A DNA stretch of 16,666 bases from Desulfobulbus sp. (GTDB lineage Bacteria; Desulfobacterota; Desulfobulbia; Desulfobulbales; Desulfobulbaceae), in NCBI GenBank assembly GCA_028684915.1, contig JAQUEZ010000127.1, forward strand, positions 1 through 16,666, written 5' to 3'. The notes below the pieces were generated by a model that was not told where the DNA came from, made no database searches, and saw only the letters and a program-made list of their open reading frames with translations. Shown here one piece after another: positions 1 through 8,310 of this stretch; within the stretch, counting starts at the first letter, position 1, and each line of letters opens with the position of its first letter. The position numbers were made by a program, and so were the translations under genes.

Positions 1-1
1 G

Positions 2-79
2 AGAAATGTTATCATGTCCGAACTGGTGGAAACAAAAAATGCTCTCGGAAAGAAAGCTCTCCGCATGGTTCGCCGTTAA
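2..79 (+). CDS. possible 3' end of a gene entering from the left (partial)
   Basis: The second forward frame is open from the window edge to a TAA at 77-79, giving 25 residues that end in a basic tail (...GKKALRMVRR). The codons look ordinary and a stop followed by a non-coding stretch would suit a gene end. The piece is too short to recognise any family, and another frame (1-168) is also open, so this could be chance. No function is proposed. Confidence 0.25.
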   Translation, partial: RNVIMSELVETKNALGKKALRMVRR

Positions 80-149
80 GCAAGCAAGACTTTTTGCTAA
101 AAAATATGGTTTTCGTTCAGGCACTACTTAGCCATCTCTTAGAATGTAA

Positions 150-168
150 TGGACTTTTTACGAGTCCA
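150..168. terminator. small hairpin, possible weak terminator
   Basis: A perfect 6-bp stem (TGGACT/AGTCCA) with a 7-nt loop is followed by TAAAATTTT on the plus strand. It lies between the putative incoming gene and the 3' end of the convergent M23 gene. The stem is short and there is no long T-run, so termination is only a possibility. The rest of 80-245 shows nothing else. Confidence 0.25.
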
Positions 169-245
169 TAAAATTTTGTAATCAGAACTCCAGGCAACCT
201 CGTCCGCCCTGCTGGATGCCAAGGATATGTGACATTTTTTGTTGG

Positions 246-1247
246 CTATTGGACAATGATGGCCCTGGTTGCTTCGATCATCCTGGTACCCTTGCGGGTG
301 AGTATGATATGGCCGGTGTACTGCCCCGAAGGCCAGGATGCGGCGGTGAGTCGTTTCCCGGCAAAGGCAAAGAGCATGGCCTGGTGTTTAGGTGCCTGCC
401 GTTGCTCTTGGTAAAGGAGTCGTTTTTCTGGATCGTAGAGTCGCAGTTCGATGGTGTCGTTCTTACGGATGCCGTAGATGACGGTCCAGAAAACAAGGGA
501 TGGGGAATCGGCCGGGAGGTTTGCTACAGAATAGTCCCCGGTGTCGACTTTTTCTCGTTGTGGGAGTTCGGTGGAAAATCCGGCTGTAAGTAGGCCTGTG
601 GGTTGGTATCTTAAGCTTGCCTTTAACTCCGCAGCCCAAAGCGAGGGTTGTCCGCTGCCGCATTTTTGCGGATTTGGGGCAAAGGGATCGATATCCCGTC
701 CACGAAAGCGAACTGAAAAGTGCACGTGCGGGAACTCGGTGTTGCCCGATAATCCGACTTGGCCAAGAATCGTTCCGGCACCGATTTTCTGCCCGACACG
801 CACTGCGATACTGCCCTTTTTCATGTGCGCATACTGGGTTTCCCAGCCATCAGCATGACGAATACGCACAGAGTTACCGGCATCCTTCCCGGCTAGGGCC
901 GCCTGCCCACGCGTTCGTACCGAGATATCCGGTTCGCCGTCACGAATGGCCATAACCGTTCCAGGTGCGGCCGCTAGGACGTTGACGCCCTGCTCCATCA
1001 TTTTTAAAGTAGGCAGCGCGAAATCTGTTCCTCGGTGGCCATTGTAACTTAAGGAGCCACAGGTGTAATCCTGCCATCCGGGACTGGGGTCATGATCGAT
1101 AAAATTCTGGATGTAACAGTCCTGGCTCAGCCGACACTGGAGAGGTAACTGAAAAACGGGCGTGGCCGCATGGCTGGCGGTGGTGAGGAGCAACAGGAGA
1201 AGAGCGAAAAGCCCTGCCGGTATCCGTACGCGATTGCTGAACATCAT
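246..1247 (-). CDS. secreted M23 (LytM-type) metallopeptidase
   Basis: A 333-residue exported protein of the M23 zinc metallopeptidase family, which cuts peptide cross-links in peptidoglycan or regulates amidases. Residues 1-27 form a signal peptide: basic start, leucine-rich core, and a likely cut after the SHA motif. The LytM core spans about 60-190. HRGTD (H71, D75) and PHVHF (H176) would hold zinc and H141 is the usual catalytic histidine, so all active-site residues are present and it should be an active enzyme. A unique C-terminal part (about 200-333) resembles a beta-rich accessory domain I cannot name. Several cysteines (C38, C44, C63) suggest periplasmic disulfides. The start follows an AGGGGG site; an adjacent second ATG at 1244 is equally possible. 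It is back to back with the U32 gene and transcribed alone. Substrate (cell wall or another peptide) is not decidable. Confidence 0.85.
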   Translation of the reverse strand: MMFSNRVRIPAGLFALLLLLLTTASHAATPVFQLPLQCRLSQDCYIQNFIDHDPSPGWQDYTCGSLSYNGHRGTDFALPTLKMMEQGVNVLAAAPGTVMAIRDGEPDISVRTRGQAALAGKDAGNSVRIRHADGWETQYAHMKKGSIAVRVGQKIGAGTILGQVGLSGNTEFPHVHFSVRFRGRDIDPFAPNPQKCGSGQPSLWAAELKASLRYQPTGLLTAGFSTELPQREKVDTGDYSVANLPADSPSLVFWTVIYGIRKNDTIELRLYDPEKRLLYQEQRQAPKHQAMLFAFAGKRLTAASWPSGQYTGHIILTRKGTRMIEATRAIIVQ

Positions 1248-1382
1248 TTTTTTCCCCCTTTAATTGACCCCACAACAATACGCTATTCACGGGCAACCGA
1301 CAATTCCAGGCTGCATAGCTCAAGTTGAAAGCGTCGACCATTTTTTTGAATTTCTAGAGCAGTACAACCTGAGTAGGAAAAT

Positions 1383-3236
1383 ATGCAAAAACGGGATATT
1401 GAACTTTTGGCGCCTGCACGGGATCTTGCCTGTGGGCTGGCGGCCATAGACCATGGTGCGGATGCGGTCTATATCGGTGGCCCCTTGTTCGGTGCCCGTG
1501 CCGCCGCCGCCAACAGTCTGGCCGATATTGAGCAACTGGTTCAATACGCCCATTTGTTTCGCGTCCGGGTCTACGTGGCCCTCAATACGCTGTTTCGTGA
1601 GGAGGAACTGGCACCGGCGGTGGAACTCTGCTTTCAGTTGAATGCCATTGGGGTCGACGCCCTGATCATTCAGGACCTGGGCCTGCTGGAATACGATCTG
1701 CCCCCAATTCCTCTGCACGCCTCCACCCAGCTGAATAACCGCACCCCGGAAAAGGTGCGCTTTCTCGAGCAGGTTGGTTTTTCTCAGGTGGTCTTGGCCA
1801 GGGAGCTCAACCTGGAGCAGATTCGCGCCATTCGTGCCGCGACCACCGTGCCTCTGGAGTGTTTTGTCCACGGTGCGCTCTGCGTCTCTTACAGTGGCCA
1901 GTGCTATATCAGTGAAATTATGTCCGGTCGCAGTGCCAATCGGGGGGAGTGCGCTCAGTTCTGTCGCCACAAGTTTGACCTTTTCGATGCATCCGGCAAA
2001 CTCCTAGCGGAAAATCGCTATCTGCTCAGCCTCAAGGATCTGGATCTCACTCGCCATCTATCTGATTTGATTGATGTCGGCGTTCGATCATTCAAGATCG
2101 AGGGTCGACTGAAGGATAGCCACTATGTGAAGAATGTCACCGCTGCTTATCGTCAGGCCCTAGATGCAATTATCGACAGCCGGGAAGACCTGGTGCGTGC
2201 TTCCTCCGGTCGCTGTCGATTCGCTTTTACCCCCGACCCTTCACGATCCTTTAGCCGTGGAGCTACCGACTATTTTCTGCGGGGACCACGGGCAAAAATG
2301 GCAGAGATTCGGACCCCGAAATCCATCGGCAAGCTCGTTGGTCGAGTGAGCGGTATGGACGCAAAATCCTTTGCCTTTTCAGGTGATGAGGTTCTGCATA
2401 ACGGCGATGGGCTCTGTTTTTTTGATCAAAAAAACAGCTTGATCGGCCTGCGGGTGAACCGAGTAGAGGGGCATCGGGTTTTCCCCAAAGACGCTCTCTC
2501 CAAAATCGGTCTGAGTGTGGGGACGGAGCTTTACCGTAACAGCGATCCTGCCTTTAATGGGCTGCTCGAACAGAGCCAACTCTGTCGGACCATCGGCCTG
2601 ACAGTGGTTCTTTCTGAAATTGTGGATGGGTTGCAGTTGGAGGTGATGGATGAAGACGGGTTGCGTTCGTTCACGACGCTTGAAGTGAGCAAGGAAAAGG
2701 CGAAAAATCCAGGAAGTGTTGAGGCGATTGCCATCAAGCAGTTGCAAAAATCCGGGGGCACAGTGTTTCACATCGAGGGGGTGAAGGTGCAACTTGAGGC
2801 CGATCTCTTCGTACCGGCATCGGTGTTCAATGAACTGCGGCGCAAGGCGCTAGACAATCACCTGGAGCAGCGCCAAAAAGGGTATATCCTTGAGCGGACC
2901 GCTCTAGTGGCCAACGATGTGCCCTGGTTACACTCCCAAATCGATTATCGGGATAATGTCAGCAACAGCAAGGCGGCTGCTTTTTTTCAGCGGCACGGGG
3001 TGGCGCAGATCGATCCTGCAGCATTGCGACCAGAGTTGGCTGGGCATTGTGCCCTGATGACCACGAAATACTGCATTCGGCGTCAATTGGGGATTTGTGT
3101 CCGCTCAAGGCAGGAGCGCGAAAAGTTGGCAGAGCCACTTGTCCTCGCCGACAAGACCGGTCGCTACCTGGTGCGATTCCACTGCGATGTCTGCGAGATG
3201 ACCATTACCCGGTTTGTGGAAGATGGGGTCGCCTAA
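1383..3236 (+). CDS. rlhA: U32 family protein, RlhA/YdcP-like (23S rRNA hydroxylation)
   Basis: A 617-residue cytoplasmic member of the so-called peptidase U32 family. Despite the name, characterised relatives hydroxylate RNA: E. coli RlhA makes 5-hydroxycytidine in 23S rRNA, and TrhP acts on tRNA. The N-terminal half is a TIM-barrel-like domain starting ELLAPARD. The U32 signature runs from E159 to S177 (ECFVHGALC then SGQCYIS), followed by C190 and C194. These cysteines probably bind an iron-sulfur cluster, as shown for UbiU. The long C-terminal part with YCIRRQLG and a final CDVCEM motif is typical of the RlhA-length branch (about 650 residues) rather than the shorter TrhP or UbiU/V forms, which is why I favour RlhA. 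Start: ATG after AGGAAAAT. It stands alone, ending in a strong terminator. The family is certain; the exact RNA target is inferred. Confidence 0.85.
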   Translation: MQKRDIELLAPARDLACGLAAIDHGADAVYIGGPLFGARAAAANSLADIEQLVQYAHLFRVRVYVALNTLFREEELAPAVELCFQLNAIGVDALIIQDLGLLEYDLPPIPLHASTQLNNRTPEKVRFLEQVGFSQVVLARELNLEQIRAIRAATTVPLECFVHGALCVSYSGQCYISEIMSGRSANRGECAQFCRHKFDLFDASGKLLAENRYLLSLKDLDLTRHLSDLIDVGVRSFKIEGRLKDSHYVKNVTAAYRQALDAIIDSREDLVRASSGRCRFAFTPDPSRSFSRGATDYFLRGPRAKMAEIRTPKSIGKLVGRVSGMDAKSFAFSGDEVLHNGDGLCFFDQKNSLIGLRVNRVEGHRVFPKDALSKIGLSVGTELYRNSDPAFNGLLEQSQLCRTIGLTVVLSEIVDGLQLEVMDEDGLRSFTTLEVSKEKAKNPGSVEAIAIKQLQKSGGTVFHIEGVKVQLEADLFVPASVFNELRRKALDNHLEQRQKGYILERTALVANDVPWLHSQIDYRDNVSNSKAAAFFQRHGVAQIDPAALRPELAGHCALMTTKYCIRRQLGICVRSRQEREKLAEPLVLADKTGRYLVRFHCDVCEMTITRFVEDGVA

Positions 3237-3278
3237 CTATTCAGGATCGTTTTTCCTTTGTATTTTTTTCGAGAAAGA

Positions 3279-3312
3279 AAAAAGCCAAACACTCCACGGT
3301 GTTTGGCTTTTT
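3279..3312. terminator. bidirectional Rho-independent terminator
   Basis: A perfect 14-bp stem (3279-3292 with 3299-3312) containing AAGCCAAACAC and its complement, with a 6-nt loop. It has A/T runs on both sides, so it makes a T-run on either strand. It sits between the convergent U32 gene (ends 3236) and the choline operon (ends 3369) and should stop both. Confidence 0.9.
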
Positions 3313-3368
3313 AAATTGGCGCAAGAGAGGTACCGCAATCGTACCGCAAACTTCCTACTGTCTGTGTA

Positions 3369-4319
3369 TCATTTTGCTGCCATAGCTTTGGCAAATACCG
3401 GTAGAGCTGGTTTGCCGTCGGCTGTTTTCACTCCTTTTAGCCAGCGCTCATATACCTCTGGATGCTGGTGCAGCCAGGCGAGTCCGGCCTCTTTCGGATG
3501 GAGGTTGGTGTCCTTGTGCATGGTGCCCATGATCTGGTTGATCATCGCAACCGGGAAGGTCAGGTTTTTGAGGAACAGGGCTACATTGGGCTCTTCCTCG
3601 GCAAAACCCTTGCGCAGGTTGGTGTATACCGTGGCGGTGCCGTCATTGTCGCCAAAGGTATCGGCCTGGCTGCCGGTGAGATACTTCATGTCGATGATTT
3701 CGTTCATGTAGTGTGGCGCCCATCCCAGAAAGACAATCCACTTCTTGTCCCTTCCATAGGCCTGCACCTGGGAAAGCATACCCTGCTCGCTCGAGGAAAC
3801 CAGGGTAATGCCTTTGAGATCAAACATATTCTTATCGATCATTGATTGGATGATCTCGTTGCCGTCGTTGCCTTCTTCAATGCCGTAAATCTTGTGATCG
3901 AGCTTGTCGGCGTATTTGGCAATATCGCTGAAATCCTTTAACCCGCCCTCATAGACATAGGAGGGTACGGCCAGGGTGTATTTGGCGCCTGGCATATTGG
4001 CGATGTATTTGACGACCGTGCCCTTTTCAAAATAAGGATTGGCAATGGACTGCATGGACGGCATCCAGTTGCCAAGGAAGATATCGGCCTCGTTTGTGGC
4101 CAGGGCGTTATAAACAATGGGCACCGAGACCATGACGTTGCTGGTTTTGTAGCCCAGCGTTTTAAGAATGTGGACCGCCAATTCGGTCTTGATGGTGACG
4201 CCGGTCCAGCTGACACTGGCAAAGCGGATGGTTTTTTCCGCTGCCTGGCTGGTTGCGGCCAAAAGAACAGCTAAAAGGGTACAGAGGATCGTTCGTTTCA
4301 CAGGGCTGGTTCGTTTCAT
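3369..4319 (-). CDS. choX: choline-type ABC transporter substrate-binding protein (ChoX-like)
   Basis: A 316-residue periplasmic binding protein of the OpuAC/ProX/ChoX family that delivers choline or betaine to an ABC importer. Residues 1-27 are a signal peptide (cut near SQA-AEK). The mature protein matches the ChoX layout as I recall it: SWTG (W38), FLGNWMP (W85), AKYTLA (Y114), GIEEGNDGN (150s), LGWAPH (W200). W38, W85, Y114 and W200 would form the aromatic box for the trimethylammonium head. One difference stands out: the aspartate that follows the first tryptophan in ChoX (WTD) is glycine here (G40). The gene is last in the gntR-betA-betB-choX operon, 45 nt after betB, with AAGGAG before the ATG. 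No permease or ATPase gene is adjacent, so the transporter partners must be encoded elsewhere. Choline is the most likely ligand from the context; betaine or acetylcholine are alternatives. Confidence 0.88.
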   Translation of the reverse strand: MKRTSPVKRTILCTLLAVLLAATSQAAEKTIRFASVSWTGVTIKTELAVHILKTLGYKTSNVMVSVPIVYNALATNEADIFLGNWMPSMQSIANPYFEKGTVVKYIANMPGAKYTLAVPSYVYEGGLKDFSDIAKYADKLDHKIYGIEEGNDGNEIIQSMIDKNMFDLKGITLVSSSEQGMLSQVQAYGRDKKWIVFLGWAPHYMNEIIDMKYLTGSQADTFGDNDGTATVYTNLRKGFAEEEPNVALFLKNLTFPVAMINQIMGTMHKDTNLHPKEAGLAWLHQHPEVYERWLKGVKTADGKPALPVFAKAMAAK

Positions 4320-4364
4320 GGCTCCTTTTCCTTTGCGTGTTGAATGGACAGCTGCATCCCCGGT

Positions 4365-5840
4365 TTATGAACAACCGAACCAGTGAAGCGGCTGGGGGTG
4401 ATGGTTCTGGTAGATGTGTTTTTGCTCGGTGTACTCTTCCAGGCCCGTGGTACCGAGTTCCCGGCCCAGGCCCGACTGCTTGTAGCCGCCCCAGGGTGCT
4501 TGGGTGAAGTAGACGTTAAAGTCGTTGATCCAGACCGTGCCGAAGCGAAGTGCGCTTGCCATCCGTTTGATCCGGGCCTGGTCCTTGGTCCAGAAACCTG
4601 CGGAAAGGCCGTAGATGGTGCTGTTGGCCCGCTCAAGCGCCTCTTCCTCGGTGTCGAAGGTCTCCACGGTGATCACCGGTCCGAAGACTTCCTCCTGGAC
4701 GATGCGCATATCGCCCCGGCATTGATCAAAGAGGGTGGGCAGATAGAAAAAACCCTGCTGCAGCTCCGGATCGTCGGGCCGTTTGCCGCCGAGGAGCAAG
4801 TCGGCGCCTTCTTGAAGGGCAATGGCCACATAGCGCTCCACTTTGTCCCGATGGGCTTCCGAGATCAGTGGTCCCATCTGGGTTCCTGCGGCAAAACCGT
4901 CGCCGACCTTGATTGCCGCCATTCGCTCGCGGAGAGCTTTGATGAAACGATCGTGCAGCGGCCGCTGAACCATCACTCTGGCCCCTGCGGAGCAGATCTG
5001 GCCGGCATGGAAAAAGACGCCATTGAGCACGTAATCCAGGGCAACCTCGAAATCGGCATCGGCAAAGATGATGTTGGGATTCTTGCCGCCCAGCTCCAGA
5101 GCAATCTTTTTGACGTTGTGGCTTGCGGCCCGCATGATTTTCTTGCCGGTCTCAATGCCACCGGTAAAGGATATCAGGTCAACGAGCGGACTCTCGGCCA
5201 GCTCTGCGCCGACCGGATCGCCCGGGCCGAGCACCAGATTGATCACCCCGGGAGGAAAGTCGAGGCTTTCCGCCAGCTCTGCAACCCGGATCGCGGTCAA
5301 GGGGGTGATCTCGCTTGGTTTCATGACCAAGGTGCAGCCGGCGGCCAGGGCCGGAGCCATCTTCCACGAGGCCTGCAACAGGGGATAATTCCAGGGCGAA
5401 ATCTGGCCGCAAACCCCCACCGGCTCGCGAACGACAATGCTGGTTGCTGTTTTCGAGGGCGGGTTGATCACCTCCCCGCCCATCTTGTCGGCCAATCCGC
5501 CGTAGTATTTGAAGATACCGGCAATGTCGGCCATATCCCATCGGCTCTCTTCCACGGTCTTGCCGGTGTCCAGACTCTCCAGTTGGGCCAACTCCTCGGC
5601 CTTTTCCTCTATCAGAATCCCGAGGTTATAGACCATCTCGCCGCGTTGACTCGCGGGCATTTGCGGCCAGGCCCCCTGGTCAAAGGCCTTGCGGGCCGCG
5701 GTAATGGCCAGGCGGGCATCTTCTCGATCCCCCTCGGCAACTTCGGCGATAACCTGATTATTGGCCGGATTGATGATGCTTCGCGTGGCTCCGGTCTGCG
5801 CCGGGGTCCATTGGCCGTCAATGTACATCTCGTGTTTCAT
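4365..5840 (-). CDS. betB: betaine aldehyde dehydrogenase
   Basis: A 491-residue NAD(P)-dependent aldehyde dehydrogenase (E. coli BetB has 490) that oxidises betaine aldehyde to glycine betaine in the cytoplasm, the second step of betaine synthesis from choline. The Rossmann part includes SPWNYP (N151, oxyanion). ALELGGKNP supplies the general base E249 and AGQICSAG the catalytic C283. The C-terminal APWGGYKQSGLGRE motif is typical of the BetB/GbsA group. Context decides the substrate: betA lies directly upstream (10 nt between stop and start) and a choline-binding protein downstream. Start choice: ATG 5840 (MKHEMYIDG) aligns best with homologues although the AAGGA is only 2 nt away. ATG 5828 and an upstream in-frame extension to 5888 inside betA are less likely. 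A 488-codon open frame on the opposite strand is only a high-GC shadow. Confidence 0.93.
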   Translation of the reverse strand: MKHEMYIDGQWTPAQTGATRSIINPANNQVIAEVAEGDREDARLAITAARKAFDQGAWPQMPASQRGEMVYNLGILIEEKAEELAQLESLDTGKTVEESRWDMADIAGIFKYYGGLADKMGGEVINPPSKTATSIVVREPVGVCGQISPWNYPLLQASWKMAPALAAGCTLVMKPSEITPLTAIRVAELAESLDFPPGVINLVLGPGDPVGAELAESPLVDLISFTGGIETGKKIMRAASHNVKKIALELGGKNPNIIFADADFEVALDYVLNGVFFHAGQICSAGARVMVQRPLHDRFIKALRERMAAIKVGDGFAAGTQMGPLISEAHRDKVERYVAIALQEGADLLLGGKRPDDPELQQGFFYLPTLFDQCRGDMRIVQEEVFGPVITVETFDTEEEALERANSTIYGLSAGFWTKDQARIKRMASALRFGTVWINDFNVYFTQAPWGGYKQSGLGRELGTTGLEEYTEQKHIYQNHHPQPLHWFGCS

Positions 5841-5850
5841 GGTCCTTGAC

Positions 5851-7518
5851 TCAGGCTGATGGTTGTTCGTTTTCCGGCGTATGTACATAGAAAGGCGCGG
5901 TATCCGGTGTTAGCATGGTGTTGCCGAGGATCAAGTCGGCCGCCTTTTCGGCAATCATCATGACCGGCGCATAGATGTTGCCGTTGGTGATCGCGGGCAT
6001 GACCGAGGCATCGACCAGGCGAAGGTTTTCCACCCCGTGTACCCGCAGGTTGCTGTCGCAAACGGCCATCGGATCACTGCCCATTTTGCAGGTGCAGCTC
6101 GGGTGATAGGCGCTTTCGCCTTCGCGGGCGACAAAATCGAGAATCTGCTCATCGGTCTGGACATCCGCGCCCGGTGCCAGTTCCTTGCCACGGAGATGGT
6201 CAAAAGCAGGTTGGGCGATGATGTTTCGTGAGCAGCGGATGGCTTCGATCCACTCTTTGCGCTCCTGTTCGGTGGAGAGGTAATTAAAAAGAATGGACGG
6301 ATGCTCGGTCGGATCAGTGGATTTGATTCGAACATGACCGCGCACGTCGGTATTCATCGGCCCGACATGGAGCTGAAAGCCATGCCCTTCCTGGGGGGCG
6401 GTGCCGTCGTAACGGATGGCGATGGGTAGGAAGTGGAACTGGATATTGGGATAGCGCACCTGATCGTTACTGCGGATAAATCCGCCTGCCTCGAAATGGT
6501 TGCTCGCCCCCAGTCCGGTACCCTTAAAGAGCCACTCCGCACCATGGCGAGCTTTGTTCCAAGGTTTGAGCGCCGGGAACAGGCTGACAGGTTTGGTGGC
6601 CTGGTACTGGACATAGAGCTCGAGGTGATCCTGGAGGTTCTCGCCGACACCGGACAACTCCGCCACGGTCTGGATGCCGAGACCGGAGAGTCGCTCGGGA
6701 TTGCCCACACCGGAAAGCTGCAGGAGCTGCGGGGTGTTGATCGCGCCGCCGCAGCAGATGATTTCCTTGCCGTACACCTTGTGGACCTGGTTGCCCTTCC
6801 GGTACTCAACACCCACGGCTTTTTTGCCGTCAAAGAGGATGCGGTTGGCCAGGGCATTACAGCGGACCTCGAGGTTGGCTCGATTTTTTACCGGATGTAC
6901 ATAGGCCCGAGCCGCATTCCAGCGGCTGCCCCGGTAGATTGTGGCATCGAAGCTGGAAAATCCTTCTTGCTGGAAGCCGTTGACATCCCCGTTTACAGGA
7001 TATCCGGCCTGCTGCACGGCCTGGAAGAAGGCGTCAAAAAGTGGATTGTCGCACTTGGGTGTGGTCAGGCAGAGTGGACCGCCCACGCCGTGATACCTAT
7101 CAGCTCCTTTGAGGCGCGATTCAAAGCGTTTGAAATACGGGAGGCAATGGCTGTAGCTCCACTCTTCAAGGCCTTCGAAAGTGGCCCATTTTTCATAATC
7201 CATCGCATTGCCGCGGATATAGATCATGCCGTTGATACAGCTCGAGCCACCCAACACCTTGCCGCGAGGCTGGGCAATGCGCCGGTTGTGCATGAACGGC
7301 TCCGGATCCGAATCGTACATCCAGTTATAGGTGCCGTTGGTCAGGAGATAGGTCAGCGCCGAGGGCATATGAATCCGCGGATCCAAGCGGTGATCGGTGC
7401 GGCCGGCCTCGAGAACGAGTACTCGGTGTTCGGGATTAGCGCTTAGCCGGTTGGCGAGTACGCTACCGGCGGAACCACCGCCGATGATGATAAAATCGTA
7501 AGTTTTTTGTGTTGTCAT
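5851..7518 (-). CDS. betA: choline dehydrogenase (GMC oxidoreductase)
   Basis: A 555-residue FAD enzyme of the GMC family (E. coli BetA has 556). It oxidises choline to betaine aldehyde and passes electrons to the membrane respiratory chain. The FAD Rossmann motif is GGGSAG (13-18) with the ribose-binding acidic end in VLVLEAG. GMC signature 1 is PRGKVLGGSSCINGM, signature 2 is GGAINTPQLLQLSGVG, and the catalytic histidine is in SAYHPSCTCKMG. There is no N-terminal signal, as expected for BetA. Start: ATG 7518 follows a strong GGGAGAAA site; a TTG 12 nt upstream is in frame but would put the ribosome site inside the gene. It begins 15 nt after the regulator's stop and is followed by betB. Other GMC enzymes could be mistaken for it, but the length, motifs and adjacent betB and ChoX make choline dehydrogenase the strong reading. 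Confidence 0.93.
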   Translation of the reverse strand: MTTQKTYDFIIIGGGSAGSVLANRLSANPEHRVLVLEAGRTDHRLDPRIHMPSALTYLLTNGTYNWMYDSDPEPFMHNRRIAQPRGKVLGGSSCINGMIYIRGNAMDYEKWATFEGLEEWSYSHCLPYFKRFESRLKGADRYHGVGGPLCLTTPKCDNPLFDAFFQAVQQAGYPVNGDVNGFQQEGFSSFDATIYRGSRWNAARAYVHPVKNRANLEVRCNALANRILFDGKKAVGVEYRKGNQVHKVYGKEIICCGGAINTPQLLQLSGVGNPERLSGLGIQTVAELSGVGENLQDHLELYVQYQATKPVSLFPALKPWNKARHGAEWLFKGTGLGASNHFEAGGFIRSNDQVRYPNIQFHFLPIAIRYDGTAPQEGHGFQLHVGPMNTDVRGHVRIKSTDPTEHPSILFNYLSTEQERKEWIEAIRCSRNIIAQPAFDHLRGKELAPGADVQTDEQILDFVAREGESAYHPSCTCKMGSDPMAVCDSNLRVHGVENLRLVDASVMPAITNGNIYAPVMMIAEKAADLILGNTMLTPDTAPFYVHTPENEQPSA

Positions 7519-7533
7519 ATTTTCTCCCAATAA

Positions 7534-8310
7534 CTATTCGGACGCTGTTTTGGCCGCCCATTCCCCTGGCCCGACCATTGCGTCTTGATCCTGCTCTAGC
7601 AGCTGCAGCAGCATGACATAGTGGTAGCTGATGTGAGACAGGGCTGTAAGTGGTTCGCCATCGGCGATGGCCTGGGCTGTGTGGCGCCAGTTTTCCGCGG
7701 TTTTGATGCGATAATCCGCCCGGTTGTAGAGGCTGAAATCGTAGGAACTGAACCCGATCTGCAGCGCGTGCATAACCCACTCGAAAATGGGATTGCGGGC
7801 CATTTTCGCCAGCATCAGGTTGAGTTCCCGATCAAGTTCCGCCAACTGCGCCATGTCCGGTTCCTGCTGAAGGAACAGTCCTTCCAGGGCTCGGGCCTTT
7901 TTCAGCAGCTCCTCTTTTTCTTCCTGTCCGGCGCGGGTGATTGCCAGAGAGGTGATGGTTCTGTCCAGACTTTCACGGAATTCAATCAGGTTATAGGGCG
8001 ACATTGGTTGGCGTTTGATGAACAGCGCTAGTGAATCCCCTGCTGTGGCCACCTCCACCTCGCGGATATAGGCGCCACCCTTGGCACCTTTTTTTACTTC
8101 GATTAACGATTTCTGTTTGAGCGCCTGCAGGGCCTCGCGAATGACGCCGCGACTGGTATTGAATTGGACCTGCAACTCCCGCTCGCTCGGCAGTCGATCC
8201 CCGGGTTTGAGTTGCCCCTCTAGGATTGCCGCCTCGATTTGCAGCGCCACCTCTTCTCCAGCCCTGCCCATGTTCACTGGTGCAAACTGGATTGTGATTT
8301 TTTCACCCAT
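7534..8310 (-). CDS. GntR/FadR-family (FCD) transcriptional regulator
   Basis: A 258-residue DNA-binding regulator. The N-terminal winged helix-turn-helix (about 17-80) has the GntR hallmarks ILEGQLKPGDRLPSERELQ, TSRGVIREALQAL and the wing KKGAKGGAYI. The C-terminal helical part (about 95-230) is an FCD/FadR-C ligand domain. In it the usual D-x3-H metal pair reads DRELN, so one metal-ligand histidine appears to be asparagine. It is first in the operon with betA, betB and choX, so it most likely controls that operon and itself in response to choline or a product. This place is filled in E. coli by the unrelated TetR-type BetI. Start: ATG 8310 with TAGGA six nt upstream; the adjacent TTG at 8313 is less likely. 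Repressor or activator cannot be told from sequence. Confidence 0.88.
   Translation of the reverse strand: MGEKITIQFAPVNMGRAGEEVALQIEAAILEGQLKPGDRLPSERELQVQFNTSRGVIREALQALKQKSLIEVKKGAKGGAYIREVEVATAGDSLALFIKRQPMSPYNLIEFRESLDRTITSLAITRAGQEEKEELLKKARALEGLFLQQEPDMAQLAELDRELNLMLAKMARNPIFEWVMHALQIGFSSYDFSLYNRADYRIKTAENWRHTAQAIADGEPLTALSHISYHYVMLLQLLEQDQDAMVGPGEWAAKTASE

Noticed and set aside
3330..3349. Direct repeat GTACCGCAA twice after the terminator
   Set aside because: Only 9 bp and two copies; no further structure, so probably chance.
4383..5849. 488-codon open frame opposite betB
   Set aside because: It mirrors the betB codons, starts and ends with it, and has no recognisable domain. It is a shadow of a GC-rich gene.
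6433..7446. 337-codon open frame opposite betA
   Set aside because: Antisense to clear GMC motifs and has no domain of its own.
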